A stretch of DNA of 58,231 bases from positions 1 through 58,231 of the forward strand of contig NZ_JAJAEO010000171.1 in assembly GCF_020447225.1 (NCBI RefSeq), read 5' to 3'. This DNA comes from Methylophaga pinxianii. GTDB taxonomy: Bacteria > Pseudomonadota > Gammaproteobacteria > Nitrosococcales > Methylophagaceae. The notes below the pieces were generated by a model. That model had not been told where the DNA came from. It saw only the letters and a program-made list of their open reading frames with translations, and did no database searches. Both the position numbers and the translations under genes were made by a program. Of this stretch, positions 44,350-54,779 are shown piece after piece (within the stretch, counting starts at the first letter, position 1; each line of letters starts with the position of its first letter).

Positions 44350-45843
44350 TTATTCAGTTGGTTTTGGCGGTTCAAGACCTGCCTCAGCCATGGCAACAGC
44401 TTTGAATATGGCGCGGGCTTTATTCATGGTCTCTTCCCATTCCATTTCTGGAACCGAATCATAGACAATGCCTGCACCTGCCTGGATGTGCAATTGTTTG
44501 TCTTTAATCACGGCAGTACGAATGGCGATGGCCGTATCCATGTTGCCAGCCCAGGAAAGATAACCAATTGCACCGGCATAAACTCCGCGTTTAACCGGTT
44601 CTAATTCATCAATAATTTCCATTGCCCGTACTTTTGGCGCGCCGCTGACGGTACCGGCCGGGAAGGTCGCACGAAGGGCATCCAATGCCGTCATGCCGGG
44701 GAGAACCTGTCCAGTCACATTGGAAACAATATGCATCACATGAGAATAGCGTTCGATGACCATTTTGTCGGTCAGATTTACCGTACCGGTCTGACTGACC
44801 CGCCCCACGTCGTTACGCCCCAAATCAATCAGCATCAAATGCTCTGCCAATTCTTTGGGATCGCTTAGCAGTTCCTGCTCCAGCGCTTTGTCTTGTTCTT
44901 CTGTCTTTCCACGACGCCGAGTGCCAGCGATGGGGCGAACAGTGACTTCATTATCCTCCATGCGTACCAGAATTTCCGGTGAGGAACCGACAATATGAAA
45001 GTCTTCCAGATTCAGGTAATACATGTACGGAGAAGGATTTAAGGTACGTAATGCTCGATACAAATCAATTTCCGCAGCATGGAACGGCACTGATAAACGC
45101 TGTGACAGAACGACCTGCATGATATCGCCGTCGTTAATGTACTGTTTTGCCTTACTGACCGCATCAATAAAGCCATCATGTGTAAAACCCGAGACAAAGT
45201 CCTGTTCTGAGACCGCATTTTGTGGCCGTTTATCATTGAACCTGGGAGTTGACTCACGTAGTTCACGAATCAGTTGATCCAGTCTTTGCTGTGCCTGGTC
45301 ATAGGCATCTGGCAACGTAGGATCAGCATGTACGATCAAAAACAATCGGCCACTCAGATTATCAAATACCACTAATTCATCTGACACCATCAGCAAAACA
45401 TCCGGGCAACCCAACGGATCGTTTTCCGGTGCTTCACCTAAACGGGTTTCAACATAGCGAACGGTGTCATAGCCAAAGTAACCGACCAACCCACCGTTGA
45501 ATTTTGGTAGATGTTCCAGGGCTGGCACATTAAATTTGGCCTGAAACTCAGCGATCCAGGTCAGCGGATCATCATGCTGAATTTCGTTTATCAGCACATC
45601 GCGCTGATAAATTTTGATTTGATCACCGTAAACTTTAATAACCGATTCACAAGGCAGACCAATAATCGAGTAACGACCCCATTTTTCACCGCCTTGAACA
45701 GATTCAAAGAGATAGGAATAGGGTGCATCTGCCAGTTTAAGATAGGTACTTAGTGGCGTGTCCAGGTCCGCGAGTACTTCGCGATACAACGGGATGCGGT
45801 TATAGCCTTCACTGGCCAGTTGGTCGAATTGTGCCTGTTTCAT
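44350..45843 (-). CDS. trpE: Anthranilate synthase component I
   Basis: 497 residues with the chorismate-binding domain ([77 protein letters not shown]). It commits chorismate to tryptophan. The N-terminal region [19 protein letters not shown] relates to the LLES tryptophan-feedback element. It heads the trp cluster and is preceded by the gph remnant; no leader peptide with Trp codons was seen. Confidence 0.97.
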   Translation of the reverse strand: MKQAQFDQLASEGYNRIPLYREVLADLDTPLSTYLKLADAPYSYLFESVQGGEKWGRYSIIGLPCESVIKVYGDQIKIYQRDVLINEIQHDDPLTWIAEFQAKFNVPALEHLPKFNGGLVGYFGYDTVRYVETRLGEAPENDPLGCPDVLLMVSDELVVFDNLSGRLFLIVHADPTLPDAYDQAQQRLDQLIRELRESTPRFNDKRPQNAVSEQDFVSGFTHDGFIDAVSKAKQYINDGDIMQVVLSQRLSVPFHAAEIDLYRALRTLNPSPYMYYLNLEDFHIVGSSPEILVRMEDNEVTVRPIAGTRRRGKTEEQDKALEQELLSDPKELAEHLMLIDLGRNDVGRVSQTGTVNLTDKMVIERYSHVMHIVSNVTGQVLPGMTALDALRATFPAGTVSGAPKVRAMEIIDELEPVKRGVYAGAIGYLSWAGNMDTAIAIRTAVIKDKQLHIQAGAGIVYDSVPEMEWEETMNKARAIFKAVAMAEAGLEPPKPTE

Positions 45844-45852
45844 TTTCGGCTT

Positions 45853-46124
45853 CTAAAAAAGAGTGTTTAACTCAGCAAAACTATCAATAACCGCGTCTGG
45901 ATTAGCAGAGTGCGGATATCATTCCCATGGTTGTAGACCTTAGCTCACACAAACAATTTGAAAACCGGCGGCCCGTGCTGCTTTGACATTGTTGCCCGAG
46001 TCGCCAGTCATTAACGCATGTGTAGGCTCGATGTCTGATCTGTGCACCAGGCCAGATCCGACACACTGTCAATCAGTGTGCCGTTCAAATCAATTAAAGC
46101 AAGCGCTGGCTTTGTTAATGCCAT
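45853..46124 (-). pseudogene. gph: Phosphoglycolate phosphatase remnant
   Basis: Between rpe and trpE, where gph normally lies, only the two ends of the gene survive. The N-terminus is ALIDLNGTLIDSVSDLAW (46124 downward) with the catalytic motif changed from DLDGT to DLNGT. After a frame change comes the C-terminus HALMTGDSGNNVKAARAAGF, QIVCVS and, beyond two stops, ANPDAVIDSFAELN. About 130 of the usual 220 residues are gone. It is clearly non-functional, so 2-phosphoglycolate removal must be done elsewhere or be dispensable. Confidence 0.9.
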
Positions 46125-46128
46125 TAAT

Positions 46129-46821
46129 TTAGATTTTTGCTTGCGCCAGTTCTGCTCGCAGTGCAGCAATAACGGTTTCGTATTTATTTGGATCGCTATC
46201 CTGTGCGGCACCAAATACTGCAGAACCAGCCACAAAGGTACGGGCACCGGCTTCTGCAATTTCACGGATATTTTGTACGTTTACACCACCATCGATTTCC
46301 AGATCGATATCGTAACCGCTTTCATCAATCATTTTGCGAGCCTGACGCAATTTTTCCAGGGTATGTGGAATGAATTTCTGTCCACCAAAGCCCGGGTTAA
46401 CGGACATCAATAAAATACGATCAACTTTATCTAAAACATGTTCAGCCAATGTCAGTGGCGTGGCAGGGTTGAATACCAGACCGGTTTTACAGCCTTCGGC
46501 TTTAACCAATTGCAGACTGCGGTCGATGTGCTCGGAGGCTTCAGGGTGGAAAGTAATGTAACTGGCACCCGCTTTGGCAAAATCCGGAATGATGCGATCA
46601 ACTGGTTTAACCATTAAATGCACATCGATTTCAGCGGTAACGCCATGTTTGCGCAAAGCTTCACAGACCAAAGGTCCGATAGTCAGGTTAGGTACATAAT
46701 GGTTATCCATTACGTCAAAATGAACGATATCAGCACCTGAGGCCAGTACATTTACCACTTCTTCGCCAAGACGGGCAAAGTCAGCGGAGAGGATAGATGG
46801 GGCAATTTTGAATTCGGCCAT
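46129..46821 (-). CDS. rpe: Ribulose-phosphate 3-epimerase
   Basis: 230-residue TIM barrel: [52 protein letters not shown] and EIDGGVN with metal-binding His/Asp in place. It interconverts ribulose-5-phosphate and xylulose-5-phosphate, central to the pentose pathway and to ribulose monophosphate cycling in methylotrophs. Five bases separate it from the decayed gph start. Confidence 0.98.
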   Translation of the reverse strand: MAEFKIAPSILSADFARLGEEVVNVLASGADIVHFDVMDNHYVPNLTIGPLVCEALRKHGVTAEIDVHLMVKPVDRIIPDFAKAGASYITFHPEASEHIDRSLQLVKAEGCKTGLVFNPATPLTLAEHVLDKVDRILLMSVNPGFGGQKFIPHTLEKLRQARKMIDESGYDIDLEIDGGVNVQNIREIAEAGARTFVAGSAVFGAAQDSDPNKYETVIAALRAELAQAKI

Positions 46822-46964
46822 GTCGGATTCTCTCTAAGTTAATTAAAAATTTGCTATCAAAACCCGTTACTCTACCCCAAAAGCAGGGTTTTTTCAGCTT
46901 TTGAAATTCACTAGCGCTCATTATACTGGCGACAGTTGCTTAATAAATTTTAGTAGGGATAGCG

Positions 46965-47900
46965 GTGCCAATCCAAAGACGTTTGATTATTGCATTATGG
47001 GTGTTTTTCGCACCCGTTACGGCCCTGTATGCCGGGGCAGTAGAAAATGTGACGGTCGATAAACCACAAATATTACGTCAGGACTCGGTAACAAAGGGGT
47101 ACGAACCACTGGCGATAGGAGAGCAAACCATTGCTGCCGCTTACTTACCTCAAACATTGGGCACCTCTCGCGGAGCTGTGCTTTTACTGCATGATTTGAA
47201 TGAACATATTGATAGTGCTGCCATTGGTAGTTTAAGACGTCAATTGCCTGAGCATGGGTGGAATACACTGGCCATTAAAATTATTCGATTTAATGAAGAT
47301 AGTGATGCTAAGGAACCTGCTGTAAACATTGAGGATACAACGGCTGCAGCAGAAGATGCCCAGGCTGACCCCGCTGAAACGCCACCAGCGGAAGCACCAC
47401 CCCCGGTTGCAGGTGAAGAAGCCACAGCAGCTGAATCCCCTGAAACCACTGAACCGGCTGAACAGGTATACACCGCTATCACTACGCCTCAACGAATTGA
47501 CGCTGCCTTACTAAAACTGCAGCAGGAAGGACACGAAAATATTGTTCTTATTGGTCAGGGCGCAGGGGGTGAACTGGCATTAAAAACCCTGAAAGCAACA
47601 GCGGTTCCGATAGCAGCGTTGATCATGATAAATACTGCTGAATTATCAGAAGGCGTCAGTATTGTTGATGTAGAGATCCCCACGCTCGAGATTGTGGGGA
47701 GTCGCCAACAAGACGCTATTAAACAGGCTATTTTGAAACGGCAGGTAGCGATCAAAACAGCACAGAAAACCAATTATCAGCTGCGGCAAATCATTGGCGC
47801 AGATCACTATTTCAGTAGCGTGCCTTTGCAGATACAACTCACCAATCAGGTTCATGGCTGGTTATACAAACAATTATTTGATCAAGAGGAACCCCGTTAA
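46965..47900 (+). CDS. DUF3530 family protein, exported, alpha/beta-hydrolase-like
   Basis: 311 residues with a signal peptide (IIALWVFFAPVTALYAG). The DUF3530 family resembles alpha/beta hydrolases: RGAVLLLHDLNEHIDSAAIG near the oxyanion region and IVLIGQGAGGELALK at the nucleophile elbow, where Gln-Gly replaces the usual catalytic Ser, so hydrolase activity is doubtful. A low-complexity Ala/Pro/Glu insert at about 120-165 looks like a flexible linker. The GTG start has GGGATAG in front. It shares one base with the next gene. Confidence 0.82.
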   Translation: MPIQRRLIIALWVFFAPVTALYAGAVENVTVDKPQILRQDSVTKGYEPLAIGEQTIAAAYLPQTLGTSRGAVLLLHDLNEHIDSAAIGSLRRQLPEHGWNTLAIKIIRFNEDSDAKEPAVNIEDTTAAAEDAQADPAETPPAEAPPPVAGEEATAAESPETTEPAEQVYTAITTPQRIDAALLKLQQEGHENIVLIGQGAGGELALKTLKATAVPIAALIMINTAELSEGVSIVDVEIPTLEIVGSRQQDAIKQAILKRQVAIKTAQKTNYQLRQIIGADHYFSSVPLQIQLTNQVHGWLYKQLFDQEEPR

Positions 47901-48706
47901 TGCGCTTGTATTATGGTGGGGCAGTGATTTATCAGGCAGCATCTGACGAAGGTATTATCGAAGTCGTTGATATTGGTGATAAACGCAATTTGCATTTTGG
48001 TACTTATCCCAGGCAAAGCAGTATGTGTCTGGAATCACCGCATTCACTTGAACTGAGTTATACCCGCGCCATGATGGCGGGCTTATTGTTTCACCCCAAA
48101 CCAAGAAATATTTGTGTTATTGGCTTGGGTGGTGGCTCACTGGTAAAGTTTTTGTTACATCATTTTGATGATTGTCAGATAGATGTGATTGAATACAGAC
48201 AGGATGTGATTGATGTGGCAAAGCGGTATTTCAGTGTGCCACAAAATGATCCCAGATTACGTATTCACCACGGAGATGGTTATCAGTTCGTCAGCGATCA
48301 GTTTTTCAGCAATGGTGCTTTTTATGATTTGCTGCTGGTTGATGCGTACGATCATTTAGGCATGTCAGCCAGCATTGAAGGTCAGGCTTTTTTTGATGCC
48401 TGCGCTGGCATACTGAACGATGATGGTCTGATGAGTATTAATTTGTGGGGAACTGACCGACCGGGTTTCAGTCAATCAATGCAACGTATCAATCGAAGTT
48501 TTGATAACCAGACACTGGTTTTGCCCGTTGCTGATAAAGGTAATGTAATTGGGTTGGCATTAAAGCAAAAATTCAATGTGAGCCAGTTAAAAAAATACCG
48601 TCCCTTAGCCGAATCACTGAATCAACAATTTGATGTGGATCTACCACAATCCCTGCATGATCTGATAAAGCAAAATATTTCATTTTTAAATCGATTATTT
48701 CTTTAA
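47900..48706 (+). CDS. Spermidine-synthase-like methyltransferase-fold protein
   Basis: 268 residues. The SpeE-type Rossmann core is present: ICVIGLGGGSLVKFLLHHF, IDVIEYRQDVIDVAKRYF, IHHGDGYQFV and LLVDAYDHLGMSAS. The N-terminal beta domain is reduced. Many bacteria carry such homologues that are not true polyamine synthases, so the reaction is open. It starts on the last base of the DUF3530 gene (TAATG). Confidence 0.87.
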   Translation: MRLYYGGAVIYQAASDEGIIEVVDIGDKRNLHFGTYPRQSSMCLESPHSLELSYTRAMMAGLLFHPKPRNICVIGLGGGSLVKFLLHHFDDCQIDVIEYRQDVIDVAKRYFSVPQNDPRLRIHHGDGYQFVSDQFFSNGAFYDLLLVDAYDHLGMSASIEGQAFFDACAGILNDDGLMSINLWGTDRPGFSQSMQRINRSFDNQTLVLPVADKGNVIGLALKQKFNVSQLKKYRPLAESLNQQFDVDLPQSLHDLIKQNISFLNRLFL

Positions 48707-48784
48707 AAATATTTATTTACAGGTGATAATTAAGGCGCTTTATGATAAACGTAATTTCAATATTCTTAGTGGATTAACTACCCT

Positions 48785-49375
48785 ATGCTCAGGCTGCTTT
48801 TCTTAGCACTCTTATTTCACTGGCCAGCTGCCGTCGCATTGGCAGACAGCGATGTAATCGAGGTGGTGATAGTGCGCTCAGAAAATAAATTACTGGTTCG
48901 TAAAAATGATAAAACTTTACGTACTTTCAAAGTGGCATTGGGCAGCGGCGGCCGTCAACCCAAAACTCAAGAAGGTGATCGTCGAACACCGCAGGGCCAT
49001 TATCGAATAAAAGATATCCGTAGCAGTGATCGCTTTTATCTGTTTATGCATCTTGATTACCCGAATATGGATGATGCGAAACAGGCGCTTAAGGATGGCA
49101 GAATCACTCGCATCCAGTATCGCAAAATTCTGGCCGCTTTTATCTACAATGAAACACCGCCGCAAAATACACCGCTGGGTGGGCAAATTGGAATTCACGG
49201 CATTGGCGAAGAGACGCCCGATAAACTGGATATTCATGAAATATCAAACTGGACTCAGGGATGCATCGCCATGCGCAACTCTGAAGTGCGTGAGCTGGCG
49301 ATGTGGGTAGATGAAGGCACACCCGTGATTATTGTGGATTCACTCGAGTCCTTCAAAGCCGCTGCTAATCCATAG
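48785..49375 (+). CDS. L,D-transpeptidase (YkuD family), exported
   Basis: 196 residues with a signal peptide ending near AVALAD. A YkuD catalytic domain carries HGIGEE and the active-site motif SNWTQGCIAMRNSEV with Cys in TQGC. It crosslinks peptidoglycan or attaches proteins to it in the periplasm. Single gene. Confidence 0.94.
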   Translation: MLRLLFLALLFHWPAAVALADSDVIEVVIVRSENKLLVRKNDKTLRTFKVALGSGGRQPKTQEGDRRTPQGHYRIKDIRSSDRFYLFMHLDYPNMDDAKQALKDGRITRIQYRKILAAFIYNETPPQNTPLGGQIGIHGIGEETPDKLDIHEISNWTQGCIAMRNSEVRELAMWVDEGTPVIIVDSLESFKAAANP

Positions 49376-49501
49376 TGAAACTGTATTTGGACCACTTTTA
49401 CCTCTCAATATACTTCTTATTGCCCCAAATCCAATCACCAAGCTACCTCGTGTTTGCTACAATAAGCCGTTGATTTTTCACTGCTGTAGATCTGAGGTTT
49501 T

Positions 49502-51691
49502 ATGCAAGCCGCTCCTGATATTTTTTCTTACCGCAAATTCTGGGCTCACCGCTTTGGTGTGGCACCTCAGTTGCCGATGTCACGCAGTGAAATGGAAGCT
49601 TTGGGCTGGGACAGTTGTGATGTCATCATCATTACTGGCGATGCTTATGTGGATCACCCCAGTTTTGGTATGGCATTAATTGGCCGGCTTCTTGAATCTC
49701 AGGGGTTTCGAGTCGGGATTATTTCGCAACCCGATTGGAACAGTACGAAAGATTTCCAGCGTCTGGGTAAACCGAATCTGTTTTTTGGCGTGACCGGCGG
49801 CAATATGGATTCGATGGTCAATCGTTACACCTCAGATAAAAAAGTCCGACGTAACGATGCCTACACGGCGGATGGAGAGGGCGGTAAACGTCCGGATCAT
49901 AGTGTAGTGGTTTACAGTCAGCGTTGTCGTGAAGCCTATAAAGGCGTGCCGATTGTTATTGGTGGTATTGAGGCCAGCTTACGCCGTATCGCGCATTATG
50001 ATTATTGGTCTGAAAAAGTTCGCCGTAGCGTGATTATGGATTCCAAAGCGGATTTACTGGTTTATGGTAATGGTGAACGGCAGGTTGTCGAGATAGCACA
50101 TCGTCTGGCTCAGGGTGAACCGGTAAAAGATCTGACGGATGTTCGGGGCACCGTTTATACCCGTCGTCATGGCCGACGTGAAGATTGGTGGGAAAAAGAT
50201 TCGACCAGTATTGATAAGCCTGGTCAGTTAAATCCACCTATTGACCCGTATCAGATGCAGACCGAAGAGAGCTGCGAACAATCCAAGGCTGAAACGGCCG
50301 AACAAAAAGCTGCTCCCGTTGAACCTGCGAGCAATGTGATCAAAATTCACCGTGTATCTCCACGTAACGCCGATAAAACGGTGATTCGTTTACCGCCGTA
50401 CGAAACAGTTAAAGATGATCCGATAATCTATGCGCATACTTCACGGATTCTGCATCTCGAGACCAATCCAGGCAATGCGCTAGCGCTGGTTCAGCAACAT
50501 GGTGACCAGGATGTCTGGCTCAATCCGCCACCCATACCGCTGACTACCAAAGAAATGGATGCGGTATTTGATCTGCCATACAGTCGCTTACCGCATAAGG
50601 AATATGGCAAAGCCAATATCCCGGCTTATGAAATGATCCGTTTTTCAGTGAATATCATGCGTGGCTGTTTTGGTGGCTGTACCTTCTGTTCGATTACCGA
50701 ACATGAAGGTCGCATTATCCAAAGTCGTAGTGAAGATTCGATTATTCGCGAGATTGAGGCGATTCGTGATACCACGCCAGGCTTTACCGGCATTATTTCA
50801 GATCTCGGTGGACCAACTGCCAATATGTATCGACTGGCCTGTAACAGCGAAGAAATTGAAGCCAGTTGTCGTCGTTTATCCTGTGTTTTCCCGGGTGTCT
50901 GTAAAAACCTCAATACCGATCACACTCCGTTAATCAATTTATATCGTCGCGCCCGCAGTTTGCCGGGTATCAAAAAAATATTGATTGCATCAGGTTTGCG
51001 TTATGACCTGGCGGTGCTGTCACCAGAATATGTCAAAGAACTGGTAACCCATCACGTGGGTGGTTATCTGAAAATTGCGCCTGAACATACCGAGGAAGGT
51101 CCGTTATCACAGATGATGAAACCCGGTATTGGTACCTATGACAAGTTCAAGGCCATGTTTGATAAATATTCCAAACAGGCTGGCAAAGAGCAATATTTAA
51201 TTCCGTACTTTATTGCAGCCCACCCAGGTACCACAGATAAAGATATGATGAATTTGGCATTGTGGCTAAAACGGAATGGCTTTCGGGCCGATCAGGTTCA
51301 GGCCTATTTACCATCGCCAATGTCTGCTGCAGCAGCGATGTATCATTCCGGGAAAGACACCTTGCATAAGGTGCGTCGCCAAGGGGGGGATATTACGGTA
51401 CCGAAAGGCTTGAAGGTGCGTCGTTTGCATAAGGCTTTTTTACGTTATCACGACCCAGAAAACTGGCCAATGTTACGGGAAGCCCTGAAGAGTATGGGAC
51501 GTTCCGATCTGATCGGTAATGGTAAAAAACATTTGATACCCAGCTTTCAACCTAAAGGTACGGGGGACATGGGCGAAGGCAAGCGGATAACCCGCAAGGC
51601 CAAAACGCCTTCCACCCAACCGGCTTTTCGGACCCAGCATGTGCGATCCAAAAAAGTAAAAAGTGGAACGCAACGTTCCCGTAAACGCTGA
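49502..51691 (+). CDS. YgiQ family radical SAM protein
   Basis: 729 residues. The N-terminal YgiQ domain ([20 protein letters not shown]) is followed by a radical SAM core with the cluster motif [18 protein letters not shown] (CxxxCxxC) and [16 protein letters not shown]. The basic C-terminal tail is likely disordered. Function of the family is unknown; the AdoMet cluster is intact. Confidence 0.95.
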   Translation: MQAAPDIFSYRKFWAHRFGVAPQLPMSRSEMEALGWDSCDVIIITGDAYVDHPSFGMALIGRLLESQGFRVGIISQPDWNSTKDFQRLGKPNLFFGVTGGNMDSMVNRYTSDKKVRRNDAYTADGEGGKRPDHSVVVYSQRCREAYKGVPIVIGGIEASLRRIAHYDYWSEKVRRSVIMDSKADLLVYGNGERQVVEIAHRLAQGEPVKDLTDVRGTVYTRRHGRREDWWEKDSTSIDKPGQLNPPIDPYQMQTEESCEQSKAETAEQKAAPVEPASNVIKIHRVSPRNADKTVIRLPPYETVKDDPIIYAHTSRILHLETNPGNALALVQQHGDQDVWLNPPPIPLTTKEMDAVFDLPYSRLPHKEYGKANIPAYEMIRFSVNIMRGCFGGCTFCSITEHEGRIIQSRSEDSIIREIEAIRDTTPGFTGIISDLGGPTANMYRLACNSEEIEASCRRLSCVFPGVCKNLNTDHTPLINLYRRARSLPGIKKILIASGLRYDLAVLSPEYVKELVTHHVGGYLKIAPEHTEEGPLSQMMKPGIGTYDKFKAMFDKYSKQAGKEQYLIPYFIAAHPGTTDKDMMNLALWLKRNGFRADQVQAYLPSPMSAAAAMYHSGKDTLHKVRRQGGDITVPKGLKVRRLHKAFLRYHDPENWPMLREALKSMGRSDLIGNGKKHLIPSFQPKGTGDMGEGKRITRKAKTPSTQPAFRTQHVRSKKVKSGTQRSRKR

Positions 51692-51762
51692 TTATGAACG
51701 GAACCCTGTGCCTTTAGCTGGGTCAGAAAAGCATTCTGAAATTTTCTCAGGGAGAGGAGTGC

Positions 51763-52308
51763 ATGCGTTTTACCAACAGTCCTGAACGTTATAGTTTTAT
51801 CAGCATCCTATTGCACTGGTCGGTGGCCCTGCTGACAATTGGTTTGTTCATTCTGGGCTTGTGGATGGTTGATCTTGGTTATTACGATGACTGGTATTAT
51901 CAGGCCCCCTGGTGGCACAAAGGATTGGGCTTTATCGTTTTGATACTGGTGTTGTTTCGCTGGTTGTGGAATATATTCTCCGCAAAACCCGATGCCATAG
52001 CCTCCACACCTGTCTGGCAACAATGGGCTGCTAAAGCTGCTCACCAGTCAATGAATATTACCGTCGTTGTTCTGGCTGTTACCGGCTATCTGATAGTTAC
52101 TGCAAAAGGTCAGCCTCTGAGCATTTTTGATTGGTTCGCTATTCCAGCTGTTTCCACGTTAACCGTAGAAGCCAGTGAATGGGTCAGCAAGCTGCATTTA
52201 TGGTCAGCCTATTTGATTATTACGCTGGCATCTCTTCACGCTCTGGCCGCTTTAAAACATCATTTCATCAATAACGATGCAACGTTGCGTCGCATGCTTA
52301 ATTTGTAA
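51763..52308 (+). CDS. Cytochrome b561
   Basis: 181 residues with four membrane helices and the haem-ligand histidines of the b561 family (LLHWSVALLTIGLFILGLWM, WWHKGLGF, AAHQSMN, LASLHALAALKHHF). It transfers electrons from ubiquinol or to small oxidants in the inner membrane. GGGAGAGGAG precedes the start. Sixteen bases before yceI, the standard pair. Confidence 0.95.
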   Translation: MRFTNSPERYSFISILLHWSVALLTIGLFILGLWMVDLGYYDDWYYQAPWWHKGLGFIVLILVLFRWLWNIFSAKPDAIASTPVWQQWAAKAAHQSMNITVVVLAVTGYLIVTAKGQPLSIFDWFAIPAVSTLTVEASEWVSKLHLWSAYLIITLASLHALAALKHHFINNDATLRRMLNL

Positions 52309-52323
52309 TTAACAGGAGTTACT

Positions 52324-52893
52324 ATGAAACTGACTATCTTTGCTTTGGTTATCAGTGCGGCATTTGCAGTACCCGTTCAGGCAGCTGATTACGTCATTGA
52401 TACTGAAAAAGCACATGCTTTTATTGATTTTAAAATTCAGCATTTGGGCTTTAGCTGGATGAGCGGGCGTTTTAATGAGTTTGAAGGCACGTTCACTTAT
52501 GACGCAGAGAGTCCAGAAGCATCAAAAATTGATGTGAAGATTGATGTGGCCAGCATCGATACCAATTTTGCCGAGCGTGATAAACATTTGCGCGAACAGT
52601 TTTTGAATACCGATAAGTATCCCGAAGCACGTTTTACCTCAACCAGCTTTGAACAGCAGGCGGATGGCACGTTATTAATGAAAGGGGATTTCACACTGCA
52701 TGGTGTAACTAAGCCAATGATTATACCGGTCGAAAAAGTTGGGGAAGGTGAAGATCCCTGGGGTGGTTACCGGGTAGGTTTTTTGGGTGAAACCAAATTT
52801 ACCATTGCTGATTATGGTATTGATGTCAGCAAATTGGGTCCAAGCTCTGAGGAAGTCTATCTGACGCTTTCAATTGAAGGCATCAGACAATAA
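52324..52893 (+). CDS. YceI family periplasmic lipocalin-like protein
   Basis: 189 residues with a signal peptide (KLTIFALVISAAFAVPVQA). The YceI domain (YVIDTEKAHAFIDFKIQHLG, FTSTSFEQQADGTLLMKGDF, LTLHGVTKPM-like LHGVTKPM) binds isoprenoid lipids such as quinones. Cotranscribed with cytochrome b561, which fits a quinone-related role. Confidence 0.95.
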   Translation: MKLTIFALVISAAFAVPVQAADYVIDTEKAHAFIDFKIQHLGFSWMSGRFNEFEGTFTYDAESPEASKIDVKIDVASIDTNFAERDKHLREQFLNTDKYPEARFTSTSFEQQADGTLLMKGDFTLHGVTKPMIIPVEKVGEGEDPWGGYRVGFLGETKFTIADYGIDVSKLGPSSEEVYLTLSIEGIRQ

Positions 52894-52902
52894 TGTAGTG
52901 AA

Positions 52903-53142
52903 TTATTCTTGACTGGCAAGCGCGTACAAACGCTCCAGTTCATCATCTAAACTGTTTGCTGGTACAACTTCGTGACCTCGGTTGTACCAGTAAGCAGCAT
53001 TAGACATATCGCCTTCAATTCGATGCAAGTAGCCATGAATCAGGCATGCCATCGGATCATTGTATTGCTGAATAAGCTGATGAGCGCCATTCCAGTCTTT
53101 TTCACGAACTTTATCCAGTGCTTGCAGATGAATGACACTCAT
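52903..53142 (-). CDS. Small hypothetical protein, TPR-like
   Basis: 79 residues, soluble and helical. The pattern ALDKVREKDWNGAHQLIQQY and GDMSNAAYWYNRGHEVVP resembles one or two tetratricopeptide units, suggesting protein contacts. It follows a 42-codon membrane protein gene after 15 bases and is convergent with yceI. Confidence 0.75.
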   Translation of the reverse strand: MSVIHLQALDKVREKDWNGAHQLIQQYNDPMACLIHGYLHRIEGDMSNAAYWYNRGHEVVPANSLDDELERLYALASQE

Positions 53143-53157
53143 ATTTGTCCCCGGTAA

Positions 53158-53286
53158 TTATTCCTGCCAGCCGATGCTCCCTAACATCAAGAGACTGCCT
53201 ACGGCGGCGAAGGGTGAAGTGATCACCACAAAAAACAGGCGCATCAATTCACGAAAAATATAGATAGTATCAGCGATATAACCCAT
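53158..53286 (-). CDS. Small 42-residue membrane protein
   Basis: A short frame with a perfect AGGAGG ribosome binding site 6 bases before ATG 53286. The product begins MGYIADTIYIFRELMRLFFV and continues with a hydrophobic segment (VVITSPFAAVGSLLMLGSIG), so it should span or sit on the inner membrane. No family recognised. It forms a likely two-gene unit with the TPR-like protein. Confidence 0.72.
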   Translation of the reverse strand: MGYIADTIYIFRELMRLFFVVITSPFAAVGSLLMLGSIGWQE

Positions 53287-53364
53287 TGCGAACCTCCTTT
53301 GTAGTCGACGGTTGAATTATAATGCGCGTCTATGACGTTCAAATGACATGATGATGACTAACCA

Positions 53365-54051
53365 ATGAATTTGCTTGCCCTTGATACCAGTACAGAAAGT
53401 TGTTCTGCTGCAATTACCCTGCATGGAGTGTTGTATCAGCGGCAACAAATGACTCAACGGGGTCACTCGACACTTATATTGGGGATGCTCGATGAGCTTT
53501 TCAAGGAGTCCGGAGCTTCAATCGCTGATATGGAGGCTCTGGCTTTCGGGCGCGGTCCAGGCTCGTTCACTGGGGTTCGAATTGGCGTCGGTGTCGCTCA
53601 GGGAATTGCATTCGCTCGTGAGCTTCCGGTTATTCCAGTCTCAACCTTAGCTGCAGTTGCTCAAGCAGCCTATGAACAAACTAAACAGCAAAATATAGCG
53701 GTGGCGATGGATGCGCGTATGGATGAAATCTATGCCGCCAGTTTTGAAGTCATTGATGGGATGGTTTCTCTGCTGGGAGAAGAAATGGTCTGCGCTGCTG
53801 AAGCATTTCATCCGGTAAATTCAGCGCAGTGGCTTGCAGCCGGCAATGGATGGACGGTGTACTCTAACGCCTTACAAACCAATTTCGCCAAGCAGTTAAT
53901 CAATCTGCAAGCGGATATTTTTCCTCAGGCAGCAACCATTCTGAAGCTTGCTGAGCGGCTTTATCAGCAAGGTGAATTTGTCAGTGCTGATAAAGCGCTA
54001 CCTGTGTATCTTCGTAATGATGTCGCAAAAAAGAAGGCACAACAGGGATGA
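53365..54051 (+). CDS. tsaB: tRNA threonylcarbamoyladenosine protein TsaB
   Basis: 228 residues of the ASKHA fold: NLLALDTSTESCSAAI, RGHSTLILGMLDEL, GRGPGSFTGVRIGVGVAQG. It is the scaffold partner of TsaD and TsaE in making t6A37 of ANN-decoding tRNAs. First gene of tsaB-cmoA-cmoB with ATGA overlaps, a tRNA-modification operon. Confidence 0.97.
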   Translation: MNLLALDTSTESCSAAITLHGVLYQRQQMTQRGHSTLILGMLDELFKESGASIADMEALAFGRGPGSFTGVRIGVGVAQGIAFARELPVIPVSTLAAVAQAAYEQTKQQNIAVAMDARMDEIYAASFEVIDGMVSLLGEEMVCAAEAFHPVNSAQWLAAGNGWTVYSNALQTNFAKQLINLQADIFPQAATILKLAERLYQQGEFVSADKALPVYLRNDVAKKKAQQG

Positions 54052-54779
54052 TTAAAAAAGCCGATACCATTTTTGCTTCACCATTGGAACAGATGGTGGA
54101 TTTTCGCTTTGATGAACGCGTGGTGGATGTATTTCCCGATATGATCCAGCGTTCGGTGCCGGGTTACGGCACTTTGATATCCAATATTGGCATTCTGGCC
54201 GCGCGCTATGCTCAACAACATAGCAATTGCTATGATTTGGGCAGTTCACTGGGTGCTATCACACTATCGATGCGTCAGCGCATCAAGGCTGAGGAGTGTC
54301 AGATTGTGGCGGTCGATAACTCTCCTGCGATGATAGAACGCGCAGAAAAAATTATCGCTGCCGACAACAATCGGGTGCCGGTTGAAATGCGCTGTGAAGA
54401 TATTAATCAGATAGTTATCGAGAACGCCTCGGTAGTGGTAATGAATTTTACCTTGCAGTTTATTGCACCCGCTTTACGTGATGCGTTGATTCAGAAAATT
54501 TACCAGGGATTGAAACCGGGTGGTGTGGTTATCCTGTCAGAAAAACTGGCTTTTGACAGTCATCAACAACAGACATTTTTTACCGATGCGCACCATGATT
54601 TCAAACGAGCCAATGGATACAGCGACTTGGAAATCAGCCAGAAACGCAGTGCTTTGGAAAATGTGTTAATCCCTGAAACGCTCACTGCGCATCAACAACG
54701 ACTCAGCAATGCTGGGTTCAATCGTAGCGAATGCTGGTTTCAATGTTTTAATTTTGCCTCTTTGATAGCTTTTAAATGA
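54048..54779 (+). CDS. cmoA: Carboxy-S-adenosyl-L-methionine synthase CmoA
   Basis: 243 residues. A methyltransferase fold is visible with CYDLGSSLGAITLSM, VAVDNSPAMIERAEK and VVMNFTLQFI. It makes carboxy-AdoMet from prephenate and AdoMet, the donor for the wobble uridine cmo5U34. It overlaps tsaB and cmoB by 4 bases each. Confidence 0.97.
   Translation: MIKKADTIFASPLEQMVDFRFDERVVDVFPDMIQRSVPGYGTLISNIGILAARYAQQHSNCYDLGSSLGAITLSMRQRIKAEECQIVAVDNSPAMIERAEKIIAADNNRVPVEMRCEDINQIVIENASVVVMNFTLQFIAPALRDALIQKIYQGLKPGGVVILSEKLAFDSHQQQTFFTDAHHDFKRANGYSDLEISQKRSALENVLIPETLTAHQQRLSNAGFNRSECWFQCFNFASLIAFK

Noticed and set aside
46011-46265. 84-codon minus-strand frame taken as a gene
   Set aside because: Its first part overlaps rpe in another frame; only the end is meaningful and belongs to the gph remnant.
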